This document shows, piece after piece, positions 1 to 10,722 of a stretch of DNA of 64,000 nt. The notes beneath the pieces were generated by a model, which saw only the letters and a list, made by a program, of their open reading frames with translations, searched no databases and was not told where the DNA came from. The translations under genes and the position numbers were made by a program. The stretch covers positions 2,547,001-2,611,000 of the forward strand of contig NC_091672.1 in NCBI RefSeq assembly GCF_042453785.1, given 5' to 3'. The DNA comes from Malus domestica. Its lineage: Eukaryota > Streptophyta > Magnoliopsida > Rosales > Rosaceae. The number at the start of each line of letters is the position of its first letter. The stretch's first letter is position 1.

Positions 1-485
1 CCGCGGGTCCCGGCGATGGGAAAGAAGCGAACTCAGTTTGTTTTGGGTCAACGAAGCAGACCCTTGGATTCGTCGGAGCACCTCGTTGTGGATCTCTAGC
101 TTCTGCCTGAATCTGCATGGCTGTGCCTGCGATGATAGCACCGCTCGGCTGCCGCGGCTCTCCACGTTCTCGTCGACAGCCATTGAAGAGCTCGGAAAAA
201 GCCTGCTACTTCCCCTAATCTTTCTCCAGGAGCTTTTGGACACGTGTGAAGGTTAAGGGAGAAGTGGAGGTGTTTTTCCAGGAGCTTTTGGATGTAGTTT
301 TTTTGTAATTTGGATGTTGCTTTTACAAGAATAGAGAGGGATGGAAGAGCACAGGTGTTGGAATTTGGATCTTTTCTGTTTATAGGTTTTTGCAGATTTT
401 GCAGATTCACAGTGGTGAAATTTGATGAAAAAATGAAAGAGAACCGACATAGTTTTTTGTATCGATTCCCACATACGGCGCCAAA
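1..485 (-). mobile_element. Internal 5' part of an LTR retrotransposon (minus strand), cut by window edge
   Basis: Read on the minus strand, the bases just inside the LTR at 486 form a primer-binding-site-like stretch (about 463-485) with the core TTTGGCGCCGT, a form common in plant Ty3/Gypsy elements. The sequence further left would therefore be the start of the internal region, running out of the window. No gag or pol reading is recognisable in 1-460. The short ORFs here match no family I know. The element call rests on the LTR end plus the PBS. Confidence 0.5.
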
Positions 486-865
486 TGTTGATGCACAAAA
501 CCGGATGGTCTTGGAACAACGTAAATCCGACCGTGAATCTGCATGAAATGTAAATGACACAAGAGTTATCGTGGTTCACCCCAAGGTTTGGGCTACGTCC
601 ACACTGATTGTATTGTATTTCTCTGTTGAAGAGGGAGAGAGAGAGCTTAGGGGGTCTGAGGAAGCTTAGGGTTTGTGAGGGTGAGGAGGCCCTTTTATAG
701 AATAAGGGCTCCTCCCTTAATTACATATTTGCCCCTTCCTTTATTACATAATTACATTTAAGTCCCTCGAGTATTTATACGAGGTCTAAATACGAGGCCC
801 TAAATATGGTATAAACAGTAGTCCCCCAAGTCTTCAGTCAAGAGAGTCTTTTGGCTGGATCGAAA
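486..865 (-). repeat. LTR A, 5' LTR of a minus-strand element, outer end uncertain
   Basis: The inner end is marked by TG on the plus strand (CA on the minus strand) at 486, directly beside the PBS. On the minus strand there is a TATA-like CTATAAAAGG around 693-702, upstream of a leader-like stretch. The block with ACGTAGCC and GTGAACCACG near 570-595 is shared with LTR B. The outer end is unclear: around 843-866 the sequence passes into unrelated plus-strand element sequence, so this LTR may be truncated or joined by recombination. Confidence 0.5.
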
Positions 866-1045
866 CTACAAGTAAGCTTCAAGTGAAATTGATACATTAC
901 CTTGTGCATCTTCATCGGTTAAAGATACCACCCATGGATGGAGGAAAAGTACTTCCAGAGAAGATGCCACATCTACATATGAGACAGATAAGGCACGTGA
1001 AAATGATATCACACTTCAGTACTTAGAAGTTTCGTGATTACTCAA
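866..1045 (+). mobile_element. 3' internal remnant of the LTR B element
   Basis: This stretch is highly similar to 59907-60080 and, in reverse complement, to about 8385-8560, both inside the composite elements described below. It directly precedes LTR B, so it is the last internal segment of that retrotransposon. There is no coding potential. The join to LTR A at about 866 is a break point. Confidence 0.5.
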
Positions 1046-1624
1046 TGGCTTGGATCTTGCAAGTCCCCAACCGAGGAGCTTCCCTCACTCGGGAACTTAG
1101 AGGAGCACTGTTTGTACCATACTTGACCAATCCCGAAACTACTGAGCACCGGTCAACGTTATATCGTCAAGGACCCAGAAGAGCTTCCCTTCAACCAGGA
1201 GGCCAATCACAATGCGACACGTGTCGACATCAGAAGCCAATCACAGCTCGACACGTGTCAACATCAGAAGCCAATCACAACACGACACGTGTCAATGTTA
1301 GAACAAAACTAGAAACTCTCTTCTATAAATAGGGATCATTCTCCCACAATAATCTCTAATGTCATTTTGTACTAAACTATTCACTAGAACTCACAAAATG
1401 AGAGCTTGAACCTATGTATTTGTGTAAACCCTTCACAATTAATGAGAACTCCTCTACTCCGTGGACGTAGCCGATCTGGGTGAACCACGTACATCTTGTG
1501 TTTGCTTCCCTGTCCTTATTCATTTACGTACTTATCTTCACTAGTGATCGAAGCAACCAAACGAAGGTCACAAACCTGACACTTTCTATTGTACCAAAGT
1601 CCTCGCTGATTTTGTGCATCAACA
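1046..1624 (+). repeat. LTR B, 3' LTR of a plus-strand LTR retrotransposon
   Basis: It begins TGGCTTGG and ends GTGCATCAACA, so it has TG...CA ends. The LTR A end is written TGTTGATGCAC on the plus strand, which is the same terminal motif in reverse. Inside are a triple CCAAT/G-box repeat, a TATA box (TATAAATAGG, about 1324) and an R/U5-type region. No PBS follows the end at 1624, which fits a 3' LTR. Parts recur at 60083-60326 and, inverted, at 8079-8380, both without the upstream half. Confidence 0.6.
1203..1300 (+). promoter_or_regulatory. Triple CCAAT plus G-box repeat in the LTR B promoter
   Basis: Three tandem units of 34 bp start at 1203, 1237 and 1271. Each carries CCAATCAC followed by CGACACGTGTC, which holds the CACGTG G-box core. 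They lie 25-120 bp upstream of the TATA box at about 1324. CCAAT boxes bind NF-Y, and ACACGTGT-type G-boxes bind bZIP or bHLH factors (ABA and light responses). The spacing and copy number suggest an enhancer, but activity is inference. Confidence 0.55.
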
Positions 1625-2880
1625 AAACCCATGTAACCTCTTTCTACACCCAACTTAAATTTTTAATGTTAATTGTCTATTTTACCCTATTGCATAATTA
1701 CTATTAAGTACAAAATGAAATTAATAATAAAACTCAAATTTCTCAATAAACCCAGACACAATAATTAAACCCTAGCATCACCCTTTGTTTATCCTACGTC
1801 CATCCCGGCTAAAACCCTAATAGTTCTGATAGAGAAAAACAAGCATTTTTATTGATGGATAGTGATTTTGAAGTTTTGAATCCTCCAACAAAGGTATGAC
1901 TTGATTTATGGATATTTTGTTTGTTTGCTTCTTCTTTGGATTAAATTTCATACTTATTATATTATATTGTATTTATTTTTCTCTGTTGTCTGTCTGCCCC
2001 TAAAACACCATTGCAAGGACTTTTGATTAGTAGTGCAAAGATATAAAACTTGATTCTTGGTGCAAATAACGATTGCCCAACCTCATAAACCTTGACCACT
2101 CACTAGTGGGTGGCATGTCTCCATCCAAATCCAAAGCATCAAGGTCAAATGTTTTTCTAGAAAAGTGATGGACTGAACTAGAGCTTGCATTGCATAATCT
2201 GGCAATATCAAATCTATGGAAGGATCTCTTGGATCCCAAGTATATGGATGGGTTTGGTAGCAGAAAAATAAATAAATAAAAACAGCCATGGAAATGGTAG
2301 TCATATGCAATTATACAAGGGCAAATGACGCCTTTTAGAAGAAAAAAAAATTCAGTTAGAGATGTTATTTTATAAAGGGAATGGGTGTAAAGATAACTTA
2401 ACATTTTGAATTGGGTTTGAGAGGGTAGTTTAGGTAATAAATTTGAGTTTAAAGAAATATTAATTCTTTAATTAAAAAAATATGGGTGAAGAGAGTATGT
2501 TGGGTGTAGAAAGAGGTTAGATGGGTTCAAATAAAATTTCCCTTATTTTAAAGTCATATAACTTTATTTAATGAATATGGACTTAAACTTTAATAAAAAT
2601 AACTTAAATTTTAATGAAAAGGACAATAGTTTAATATAATAAATAATAAAACAAAAAAAAGTAATTAAAAACTGACGCTTATCCATCACACATATTATTT
2701 CTAAAACTGAACAGTATTACACTATTTCTGAAACTAAACACTAATTATTTTGGGAATTGTTATTAGCATTCCAAAAACCTCATTTGGCACTCCAAACTTT
2801 CTATAATTAGAAAGAAAAATACACTTGTGAGGAGTGTAGAATGAGATTTTTTGAGTGCTAATAACAATTCTCATTATTTT
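1625..2880. other. AT-rich intergenic stretch, no gene seen
   Basis: No supported coding region. The longest frame (2027-2404, minus) is AT-rich and resembles nothing known. Poly-A and AT-rich tracts dominate. Confidence 0.5.
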
Positions 2881-2884
2881 TAAA

Positions 2885-3034
2885 ACTAAACATGAGTACT
2901 ACACTATTTTTGAAATTGAACACGGGTACTACACTATTTCTAAAAATTGAAAACTAATTATTTTTTAAACTAAACACGAGTACTACATTATTTCTAAAAT
3001 GAACACGAGTACTATACTATTTCTAAAAATTGAA
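2885..3034. repeat. Short tandem repeat, about 30-40 bp degenerate unit
   Basis: The phrase CACGAGTACTACACTATTT with small changes recurs four times (about 2892, 2922, 2978, 3008), each followed by TCTAAAA or TTGAAA. A weaker copy lies at about 2710-2745. It is a degenerate minisatellite in AT-rich DNA. Confidence 0.5.
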
Positions 3035-3184
3035 TGTTGGGATGGTGATTATGTGGTAGTATTTCTTGGAAAATGGAGGTGTAGGTGTGCCTTGGTGTTT
3101 ACAGAGAAGAGAAAAAGGGAGGTCCAGGAGTGGCAAGTTGTGATGTAAACTCAAGCCTCTCGGCCTTTGGGCTTTATAGAGAAA

Positions 3185-3500
3185 GGAAAGATTGTGAAAG
3201 TTGAGAGAGATGGAGAGTTGGGTGTGACAAAGATGGAGGTGGATTGTCTGCCCTCCCATTTCCATACTCTTCTCATCCCCTCCTGTTTGTGTGGTCACGG
3301 TACGTCAACATTTTATATTAATTTTTTATAAAAATAATAAAACAAAAAGTAATAGGAATATAAAATGTTGACGTGGCTTAACTGTGACCACACAAAACAG
3401 AAGGGGATGGGAAGAGTATGGAAATGGGAGGGCAAACAATCCACCTCCGATAAAGATGAGGGCAAAGCAAAAATGACAGAGTGATGATTGCACAAGGAGG
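3185..3500. repeat. Foldback (inverted repeat) sequence with short loop
   Basis: The left arm (about 3234-3320) and right arm (about 3357-3450) are near-perfect reverse complements over roughly 85-90 bp, sharing for example GACCACACAAA, AAGAGTATGGAAATGGGAGG and CAATCCACCTCC. The loop is an AT-rich stretch of about 35 bp. Weaker complementarity extends outward on both sides. A transcript would form a long hairpin. It may be a foldback MITE or an siRNA/miRNA-like source. Confidence 0.6.
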
Positions 3501-3582
3501 AAGATAAATGAACTTAGGAAATAAGATGAGTGGAGATTAAAAAAAACAAACAAGAGAAATGGATGTGGTGATTAAAAAAAAA

Positions 3583-3730
3583 GGAAAACTAACAAAAAGT
3601 TCCAAAAAAAAAACTTTAGTTTTAATGAAAAATGACAAATAAAGGTGTAGTTAATAGTATCAGGGAAAGGTAAAAATGTGGTTTTTCAATAAAAGTGAAC
3701 AGTACCGGAAGTATTTCGTTAAAACTCCTT
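3583..3730. mobile_element. Short MITE, related to the copy in FtsZ2 intron 2
   Basis: The sequence starts GGAAAACTAAC and ends CGTTAAAACTCC. It shares the phrases AAAAATGTGGTTTTTC and AAGTGAACAGTACCGG with 29679-29832 in the FtsZ2 gene, in the same order and spacing. It has no coding capacity. In the FtsZ2 copy the flanks suggest a 9-bp target duplication, pointing to a Mutator-like MITE. Confidence 0.55.
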
Positions 3731-3796
3731 CAAAAAATGGTTCTGATGATCCAAAAAATCAAGAAAAATACAAGTGAAGATTAAAAAAAAAAAGGG

Positions 3797-4952
3797 TAAA
3801 TTACACTTTACCACCTCAGGTTTGGGGTCGATTTCAATTTCTTACAACATCTTTAAAACATTTCAATTTCATACCTCAAGTACTATTTTATTTCAATATA
3901 ATACATCCGTTACATTTTCCATCCATTGATCCATTAAGAGCTAACGTGGCTGTCAAATTTGTGCCATGTGGCAAAAAAAAATTTTATTCATTTAAAAATA
4001 ATTAATTAAAATTAAAAAAACAAAAAAACAAACCAACCCAAAACCCATCTTCCCCCCGCAACCCCTCACATTCTCCCTTTCCTCCCTATTCACCTCCCCG
4101 ACCTTCATCCCTTCCCTTCACCACCAAAACCTTAACTTCTCCCTCTCCGTCACTTTCCTCGACTGCAAGCCCCTCCTCGACTACCTCACCGGAAAGATCT
4201 CCTCCTTCGACTCCATCGAGTTCCTCCTCCCTCCCCAGAAGGACATCATACACCATCCCTAAATCCCAACCGCCATCGATTCCGCGCACGAAAACCCCCA
4301 CTCTCACTGCTCCGCTCTCCACCACCGCTCACCGGAACAAACAGAAACCATAGAGTATCCGACGATGAACCTCGAAGATCTCGATGCAACCGGCCACGCC
4401 CCTTCCTGGCCCAACTGGTTTGTGCCCCAGTCCTCCAAGGCCAAGCCTAAACCAAAATCCGAACTCGTGCAAGTATGTTTTGGATGTTGTGGTATTGTTT
4501 CCTATGCTGGTATATAATGTAAAGTGCGTTAGGGATTTGTGTTTGTGTTTATTTTCAGACTTTGCATGGAGATGAAGGTTGGGGAGGGAGAATGGGGGTG
4601 GGGATGGGGGTGGTAAGGTAGGAGATGGGTGGGTTTTGCGGTGCGGTGGGGGGTTTGGGGGGTGTTACGGGGGAGGTGGGAGTGGGGTGGGATGGGGTTT
4701 TTTTTTTGGGGGGGGGTGTATAAATAGGGTAAATTATTATAATATTGTAAATGAATAAAAAATTATTTTTTTGACACGCGGCACAAATTTGGCAACTACG
4801 TCAGTTCTTAACGGATCAATAGATGGAAAATGTAACGGATGTATTATATTGAAATAAAATAGTACTTGAGGTATGAAATTGAAATGTTTTAAAGATGTTA
4901 TAAGAAATTGAAATCGACCACAAACCTGAGGTGGTAAAGTATAATTTACCTT
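3797..4952. mobile_element. Mutator-like element with captured GC-rich filler (Pack-MULE-like)
   Basis: Two long terminal inverted repeats of about 190 bp bound the element (3797-3985 and 4757-4952). The outer ends read GGGTAAATTACACTTTACC on the left and, in reverse complement, GGTAAATTATACTTTACC on the right. Both flanks show TTAAAAAAAA, a candidate 9-10 bp target duplication. The interior (about 4020-4720) is C-rich on one strand and G-rich on the other, unlike its AT-rich surroundings. It holds exon-like stretches, for example 4363-4470 reading MNLEDLDATGHAPSWPNW. No transposase is visible. I do not recognise the donor gene. Confidence 0.55.
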
Positions 4953-5820
4953 AAAAAAAAGTAAGAAATGGCAATATCATTATTTTGTCGCATCCACCGG
5001 TGTGGTTTCCACCAATGAAAACATTGGGCATAGTCCACTAGCTGCTCCACTCTCCCAAAGCGTGAAAACATGCATTCGATAAGTTGTTATTATTTTTTCA
5101 TTCTATTGTCTTTATTATTAAATAAAATTATTAAATGATTTTTTTTGTTAAAATGCAAAGTTTAAAAAAAAATTCATTGGTTTTCTTAAAAAACAATGAT
5201 TATGGCAAATCCCGAATTATAAATTTAAACAAGAATAGTTGTTCGTAGCTAGAAGGAATGTAGGGATTTGTTCAGCAACAAAAAAAGAAGGAATGTAGGG
5301 TGAAAACTTCTTCCCTTATTAATATGAGAAATTAAAGAACAATCCCGAATAATTGAAGGGCACAGCACTTCTTGGTAATTAGGGAGCTAGCTTCCTGCCC
5401 GCTGACTATGGCATAGTCAAGGCTAATAATTTGGTAAACAGTAGTTACCCTAAAAGTCTGGCTTATGAAATTTTGAACCAGTACAATCACGTCTGAAATA
5501 TATTGTATTCCTTACCTATGAGAGTATCGGTGTGAATCATGTGGTTAGTAGCCGCTAGCCTGTATTTCTAAAATCTGACGGGGAGAATATTTCAACTTTA
5601 TGAATTCTAAATTCAAAAGTCAGCGACTTGGAAGCTAAAAAAAGCAACTTTTAATTCCTTCAATAATCTTACAACCTCTCCCTAAGCAATCCTTCGACTC
5701 TTGACTTTGAGCTTCTGGGCACACTCCATTTGTTTATAACTTACGGTTATTAACTTCAACTCTTCTTATAAACAACTCGACCAGTCTGATCACCACCGTC
5801 ATTCTTGCTTTCTCTCAGCC
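4953..5820. other. Intergenic; degenerate promoter of the first NHL copy
   Basis: Nothing coding. The last 150 bases (about 5655-5820) resemble the leader of the intact NHL gene at 12085-12229, including a shared TTCAATAA, a TTGACTTT W-box-like site near 5700 and GCTTCTGG. This indicates that the duplication that made the NHL cluster included the promoter. Confidence 0.45.
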
Positions 5821-6860
5821 ATGTTTCGAACAAGAAACTGTTTGTTTCACAACTTCTGCATCGGATGCGTTCTCGTCAGCATAGCGTTTTGCGTTGGTCT
5901 TGCCGCTTTAAGGAGGTGTATTCGATTGGAAATTTGAGAGATTTTAATGGATTTATAAATCCATGGATTTTTATGGAGTTTAATAGATTTGTAGAGATTC
6001 CATGTAAAATTTTGATTCAATTCCCTCGAAATCTCATAAGAGATGTGAGATTTGTAAATGCTTAAAATACACTACAAAATCTCTCTAATTCCCTCTAATT
6101 CCTCATCTTTTCCAAATTCTTTAAATTCAAATTCTAATTGAATACACCTAGAATGTTATTAATTTCTTTAAAATTATAATTGAATACACCCGGATTTCTA
6201 AATGTTTTAATAAACTATCTTAAAATCCTGATTGAATACACATTGAATTTTAGATAATCACTTAAAACCTTGATTGAATACCCTAGATTCATTAAAAGAA
6301 TTAAAATCTCTCAAAATCCTAATTGAATACACCACCTTAGTATTCTTTAATCTTCCTTCCCCAAGAACCAAAATTCACCATCACCAATGCCTCTCTAACC
6401 CAATTCAATTTCAATAACACCAACAACAATACTCTTTCTTACAACCTTTTGTCGACATCACCATCAGAAATTCGAACAATGGGGTTGGAATATACTACCG
6501 CCGCATCCAAGTCACCACCAACTACAGAAAGAAGAGGTTTGCTCTGGTGACTTTGGCTTCGACGCCATTTTACCAATGTCCCAAAAACACCACTATTTTG
6601 CATCATGTACTTGTTGAAGGGCAGCAGTTGGTTCGGTTGGTTTTGGTAAACGCGAAATTTCCATGTTAACTCCGAGACTGCTGCCGGGGTTTACAGCATT
6701 CACGTGAAGCTCGCTCTTCGAGACAAGAAATTACAAGCCTAATCGCAAGGTCGACTGCAGGATGAAGGTTCCGTTGAGTTTTAATGAAACATCTGCGAGT
6801 AATTTCAAGGCTACGAAGTGCGGAGATGTTTATTTCTTTTCAAATCCTGATGATGAGGCT
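5821..6860 (+). pseudogene. NDR1/HIN1-like (LEA_2) pseudogene split by a MITE
   Basis: Homology to the intact NHL gene at 12230 runs from an ATG at 5821 (membrane-anchor part, about 5821-5907) and resumes after a 426-bp MITE at about 6340. There it reads PKFTITNASLTQFNF-like, then in shifted frames YYRRIQ-, FYQ-, HVLVEGQQL- and SNPDD-like segments to about 6860. Besides the insertion there are several indels (about 6449, 6640, 6722), a deletion in the RVRARYGKF region and loss of the stop seen in the intact gene. It cannot encode a normal NHL protein. Confidence 0.8.
5911..6336. mobile_element. Tourist-like (PIF/Harbinger type) MITE inserted in an NHL copy
   Basis: The element is 426 bp. The left end is AGGAGGTGTATTCGATTGG and the right end, in reverse complement, is GGTGGTGTATTCAATTAGG. 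The flanks are TTA on both sides (5908-5910 and 6337-6339), the 3-bp target duplication typical of PIF/Harbinger elements. The motif TTGAATACACC or close variants recurs about five times through the right half, so the interior is itself repetitive. No transposase. Confidence 0.75.
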
Positions 6861-7452
6861 AGCTATAGGTGTAACTTTGTTCTGAAATTATGTACCCAAA
6901 ATTCACACTACAAGATACTTAATTTTATGTGTTGAACGTTTTTGTTCGATGCCATTGAAATTATCTCAATAAAATTTATTTGTGCTGAAAATACATTATG
7001 CCAATCCTGATTCTTTTTCTTTTCTATTTTCATCAACTTCATATTGTTCGCTATTAAGATCATTTTTCGCTCTAACCATCAAATAATTAAATTTGCTAAA
7101 TTATCATATCGGTAAGCATGATTGTAGCAAATAGCGGTAGTCAGTAGACGAAGAAGCTACTTTCAACAAATCAATATAATGATATATGGCTATATCCACA
7201 CCCTCAGAATGCTCTTCATGCCTAAAAGGTTAGTTCAAGGGCTTTGATAGGGAAATACATGCACTTATACGTACCATTCCAGCACAATATGAGGCGGGGT
7301 GGGTCAACTATATGATCAAATGAAATTGAGCATGTTTCCTAGGTCTTCTCTCAGAATTACAAAGCATGTTTCCTAGGTCTTCTCTCAGAATTACAAGCCC
7401 CTTACATGTTATGCGGAAAACAATATTATTAAGGAAGTTTTCAAAGAAACAT
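6861..7452. other. Intergenic; small 34-bp tandem duplication
   Basis: No gene. A 34-bp unit containing CATGTTTCCTAGGTCTTCTC is repeated once in tandem, starting at 7331 and 7365. The stretch ends at the target site of the composite LINE element. Confidence 0.5.
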
Positions 7453-7475
7453 CAACAACAACAACAACAACAACA

Positions 7476-8078
7476 AAGCCTTTTCCCACTAAGTGGGGTC
7501 GGCTATATGAATCCTAGAACGCCATTGCACTCGGTTTTGTGTCATGTCCTCCGTTAGATCCAAGTACTCAAGTCTTTTCTTAGGGTCTCTTCCAAAGTTT
7601 TCCTAGGTCTTCCTCTACCCCTTCGGCCCTGAACCTCTGTCCCGTAGTCACATTTTCGAACCGGAGCGTCAGTAGGCCTTCTTTGTACATGTCCAAACCA
7701 CCGGAACCGATTTTCTCTCATATTTCCTTCAATTTTGGCTACTCCTACTTTACCTCGGATAACCTCATTCCCAATCTTATCCTTTCTCGTGTGCCCATAC
7801 ATCCCACGAAGCATCCTCATCTCCGCTACACCCATTTTGTGTACGTTGATGCTTCACTGCCCAACATTCTGTGCCATACAACATCGCTGGCCTTATTGCC
7901 GTCCTATAAAATTTTCCCTTGAGCTTCAGTTGCCTACGACGGTCACACAACACGCCGGATGCACTCTTACACTTCATCCATCCAGCTTGTATTCTATAGT
8001 TGAGATCTACATCTAATTCTCCGTTCTCTTGCAAGATAGATCCTAGGTAGCGAAAACGGTCACTTTTTGATTGCTCCG
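7476..8078 (-). pseudogene. RTE LINE pol C-terminal fragment, broken
   Basis: On the minus strand the reading runs from a YLGSILQ-like segment through [54 protein letters not shown] and [18 protein letters not shown], ending near the CAA tail. This is the part after the reverse transcriptase core in plant RTE-like elements. At least one frameshift separates the two halves (the frame changes near 7780-7835). There is no catalytic RT core in this copy. Confidence 0.75.
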
Positions 8079-8118
8079 GTCATTAGTGTGGATAAGTATA
8101 TAAATGGATAGAGATAGG

Positions 8119-8296
8119 AAAGCAAACACAAGATGTACGTGGTTCACCCAGATTGGCTACGTCCACGGAATAGAGGAGTTCTCATTAATTGTGAAGGGTT
8201 TACACAAAAGCAAACACAAGATGTACGTGGTTCACCCAGATTGGCTACGTCCACGGAATAGAGGAGTTCTCATTAATTGTGAAGGGTTTACACAAG
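8119..8296. repeat. 89-bp tandem duplication inside the LTR fragment
   Basis: A unit starting GCAAACACAAGATGTACG occurs at 8121 and again at 8210, period 89 bp. Copy 2 of the composite (60160-60265) has only one unit, so the duplication arose in copy 1. Confidence 0.7.
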
Positions 8297-9746
8297 TACA
8301 TAGGTTCAAGCTCTCCTTTAGTGAGTACAAGTGAATGATTTAGTACAAATGACATTAGGAAATATTGTGGGAGAATGATCTCGTAGCCACGAAACTTCTA
8401 AGTACCGGAGTGTGGTATCGTCTTGACTTGCCTTATCTGTCTCATAGGTAGATGTGGCATCTTCTCTGGAAGTACTCTTCCTCCATCCAGGGGTGGTATC
8501 TGTAACTGGTGGAGATGCACAAGGTAATGTATCAATTTCACTTGAAGCTTACTTGTAGTTTCATGCTTGGTCAAGCGCGATACAAACCATGTAGTAGGAG
8601 TCCCCTAAGTCGCCGAGCTAGGGGATCTGCTGAAAGAGGTGACAGACAAGGTAAGCAATCAGAGCTCCGGCTGATTGTTCACATTCTCCCTATCTTGCAG
8701 GCAGCATGAAGGATAAAGAGAAGAAAAATGAGGAGAGATGATATGGGATACTTTTGTTTTTGAAGAAGTAACTTTCCACAGGCTTATTCTTGAACTGGGC
8801 TGGAGGGTTTTCTGGTTTCCTCCAGAGTATAAGGCCGACTGAAGAATTTGAGGGTCAAAACAAGTCCATCAAATCTAGAGTACGTTCGACCCTGCTGATA
8901 TGGGATACTTTTGCTTTTGACAGAGTAGTGGATGTATCGGCACGTGTGCTGTTACGCTTGTCTCCACATGCTTCCTTGTATCCTTCTCACTTGCCCTATT
9001 TGTTCCTCAGGCAGATGCGGTATCTTCCCTGGAAGCATAAGATGTTGAAGATGAGTACTCGAGAGCAATGCTAGGTAAGTAATCAGGTAAGGGGTTCCAG
9101 GCAGTCAGTTCTTGGCTGGAAGCTTGATTCCAAGTGCTGACTGATTGCTCTCTTTCTCCTTGTCTTGCAGGTAAGAACAAGGCCAAAGGAAAAGACAGGG
9201 AAAAAGCATGATATGGGATACTCTTGCTTTTAACCCTGATGATATGAGATATTCTTGCTCTAGTATAGCTTGTTTACAGAGGTATTATCGGGGGGAAAGA
9301 AAGCTGAATATTTCGAAAGGCTTCGTTGGGAGTGCCCTCTCAGATAAGAGAAAGGGTTGAGCATTTTTGCAGGTCTGCCTGTCCGTTAGGGATGGAGGTC
9401 GACATATATAGGAGTCTCCCTAACATCAAGTAATAATGTTATTCCTTTACCCTGCTTGGTTATAGCACGGTAGAGGGAGCTGCCAGCTTCACATGTTTTA
9501 ACTCTGTCAGAGCACTTTGAAAAAGTGGTCTGTGGTATCTGGAAAGCTGATGTTGCGTGTGAAGATTACAGACAAGCTTTATCCAAAGAGATCCAGCTCT
9601 TGAAGTTGGGAAAGTGGTGCCTCTTCGATTTTCGAACAAGCAATCCTGTCGGGGATCTGGCTCTCGAGATTCGGAGAACGATGCCTCTTCGATTTTTGAG
9701 AAAGCAATCCTGCTGGGGGTCTGGCTCTCGAGATTCGGAGAGCGGT

Positions 9747-10400
9747 CTCTTCGATTTTTGAGAAAGTAATCATGTTGGGAGTCTGGCTCTCGAGATTCGG
9801 AGGGCGGTGCCTCTTCGATTTTCGAGCAAGCAATCTTGTTGGGAGTGTTTTCTCGAATGTGAGTAAAGGTTGGACGTGTTTGCTAGTCGACCTTGCCACG
9901 AAGCACAGAGGTTGACACACAGGGACTTTCCAATTATCCAGTAGTGGTACTGTTCCTTTACCCTCTCTTCGATTTTTGAGAAAGTAATCATGTTGGGAGT
10001 CTGGCTCTCGAGATTCGGAGGGCGGTGCCTCTTCGATTTTGGAGCAAACAATCTTGTTGGGAGTGTTTTCTCGAATGTGAGTAAAGGTTGGGCATGTTTG
10101 CTAGTTTACCTTGCCACGAAGCACAAAGGTTGACACACAGGGACTTTCTAATTATCCAGCAGTGGTACTGTTCCTTTACCCTCTCTTCGATTTTTGAGAA
10201 AGTAATCATGTTGGGAGTCTGGCTCTCGAGATTCGGAGGGCGGTGCCTCTTCGATTTTGGAGCAAGCAATCTTGTTGGGAGTGTTTTCTCGAATGTGAGT
10301 ACAGGTTGGGCATGTTTGCTAGTCTACCTTGCCACGAAGCACAGAGGTTGACACACCGGGACTTTCCAATTATCCAGCAGTGGTACTGTTCCTTTACCCT
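9747..10400. repeat. Three-copy 218-bp tandem repeat
   Basis: Units start at about 9747, 9965 and 10183, each beginning TCTTCGATTTTTGAGAAAG and ending near TACTGTTCCTTTACCC. Each contains TCTGGCTCTCGAGATTCGGA. The long frames across this region are products of the repeat and not genes. The same units appear inverted at 57480-57920 and 58400-58830. Confidence 0.75.
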
Positions 10401-10722
10401 TGTGGGTAATAATATGGTAGCTAGACCTTCAAAATTTATGTGTTTAAACTTTGTTAGTGTTGTTTCTTTGCAATTCTTTTACCCTTCTTGGTCAGAGCGA
10501 TGTAGTGGGAGCTGCAAGCTTCACGTGTCTCAACTTTGTCAGAGAACTTTGGCAAAGTTATCTGTGGTACCCATGAGCTACTGTTGCGTGTGGGAAGTGG
10601 GTGATTGAACAGTACGGTTCATGTGCTTTCTACTTCGTCAGAAATCTTCGACAGAATGCCCATAATTTCCGCAAAGCTGAGTGTGCGTGTGACAGGTGCT
10701 GACAAGGCTGGAAAAGTAGGTG

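Noticed and set aside
486-1624. LTR A and LTR B considered as the two LTRs of one element
   Set aside because: They are in opposite orientation and share only a short R/U5 block, so they belong to different elements or to a rearranged site.
4086-4325. Minus-strand ORF rich in Glu, Gly and Val
   Set aside because: It is the antisense of C-rich filler in the Pack-MULE-like element. The plus strand looks more exon-like, but neither matches a known family.
7366-7557. Short ORF with a run of Gln
   Set aside because: The glutamines come from the CAA-type LINE tail, so this is not a polyQ protein.
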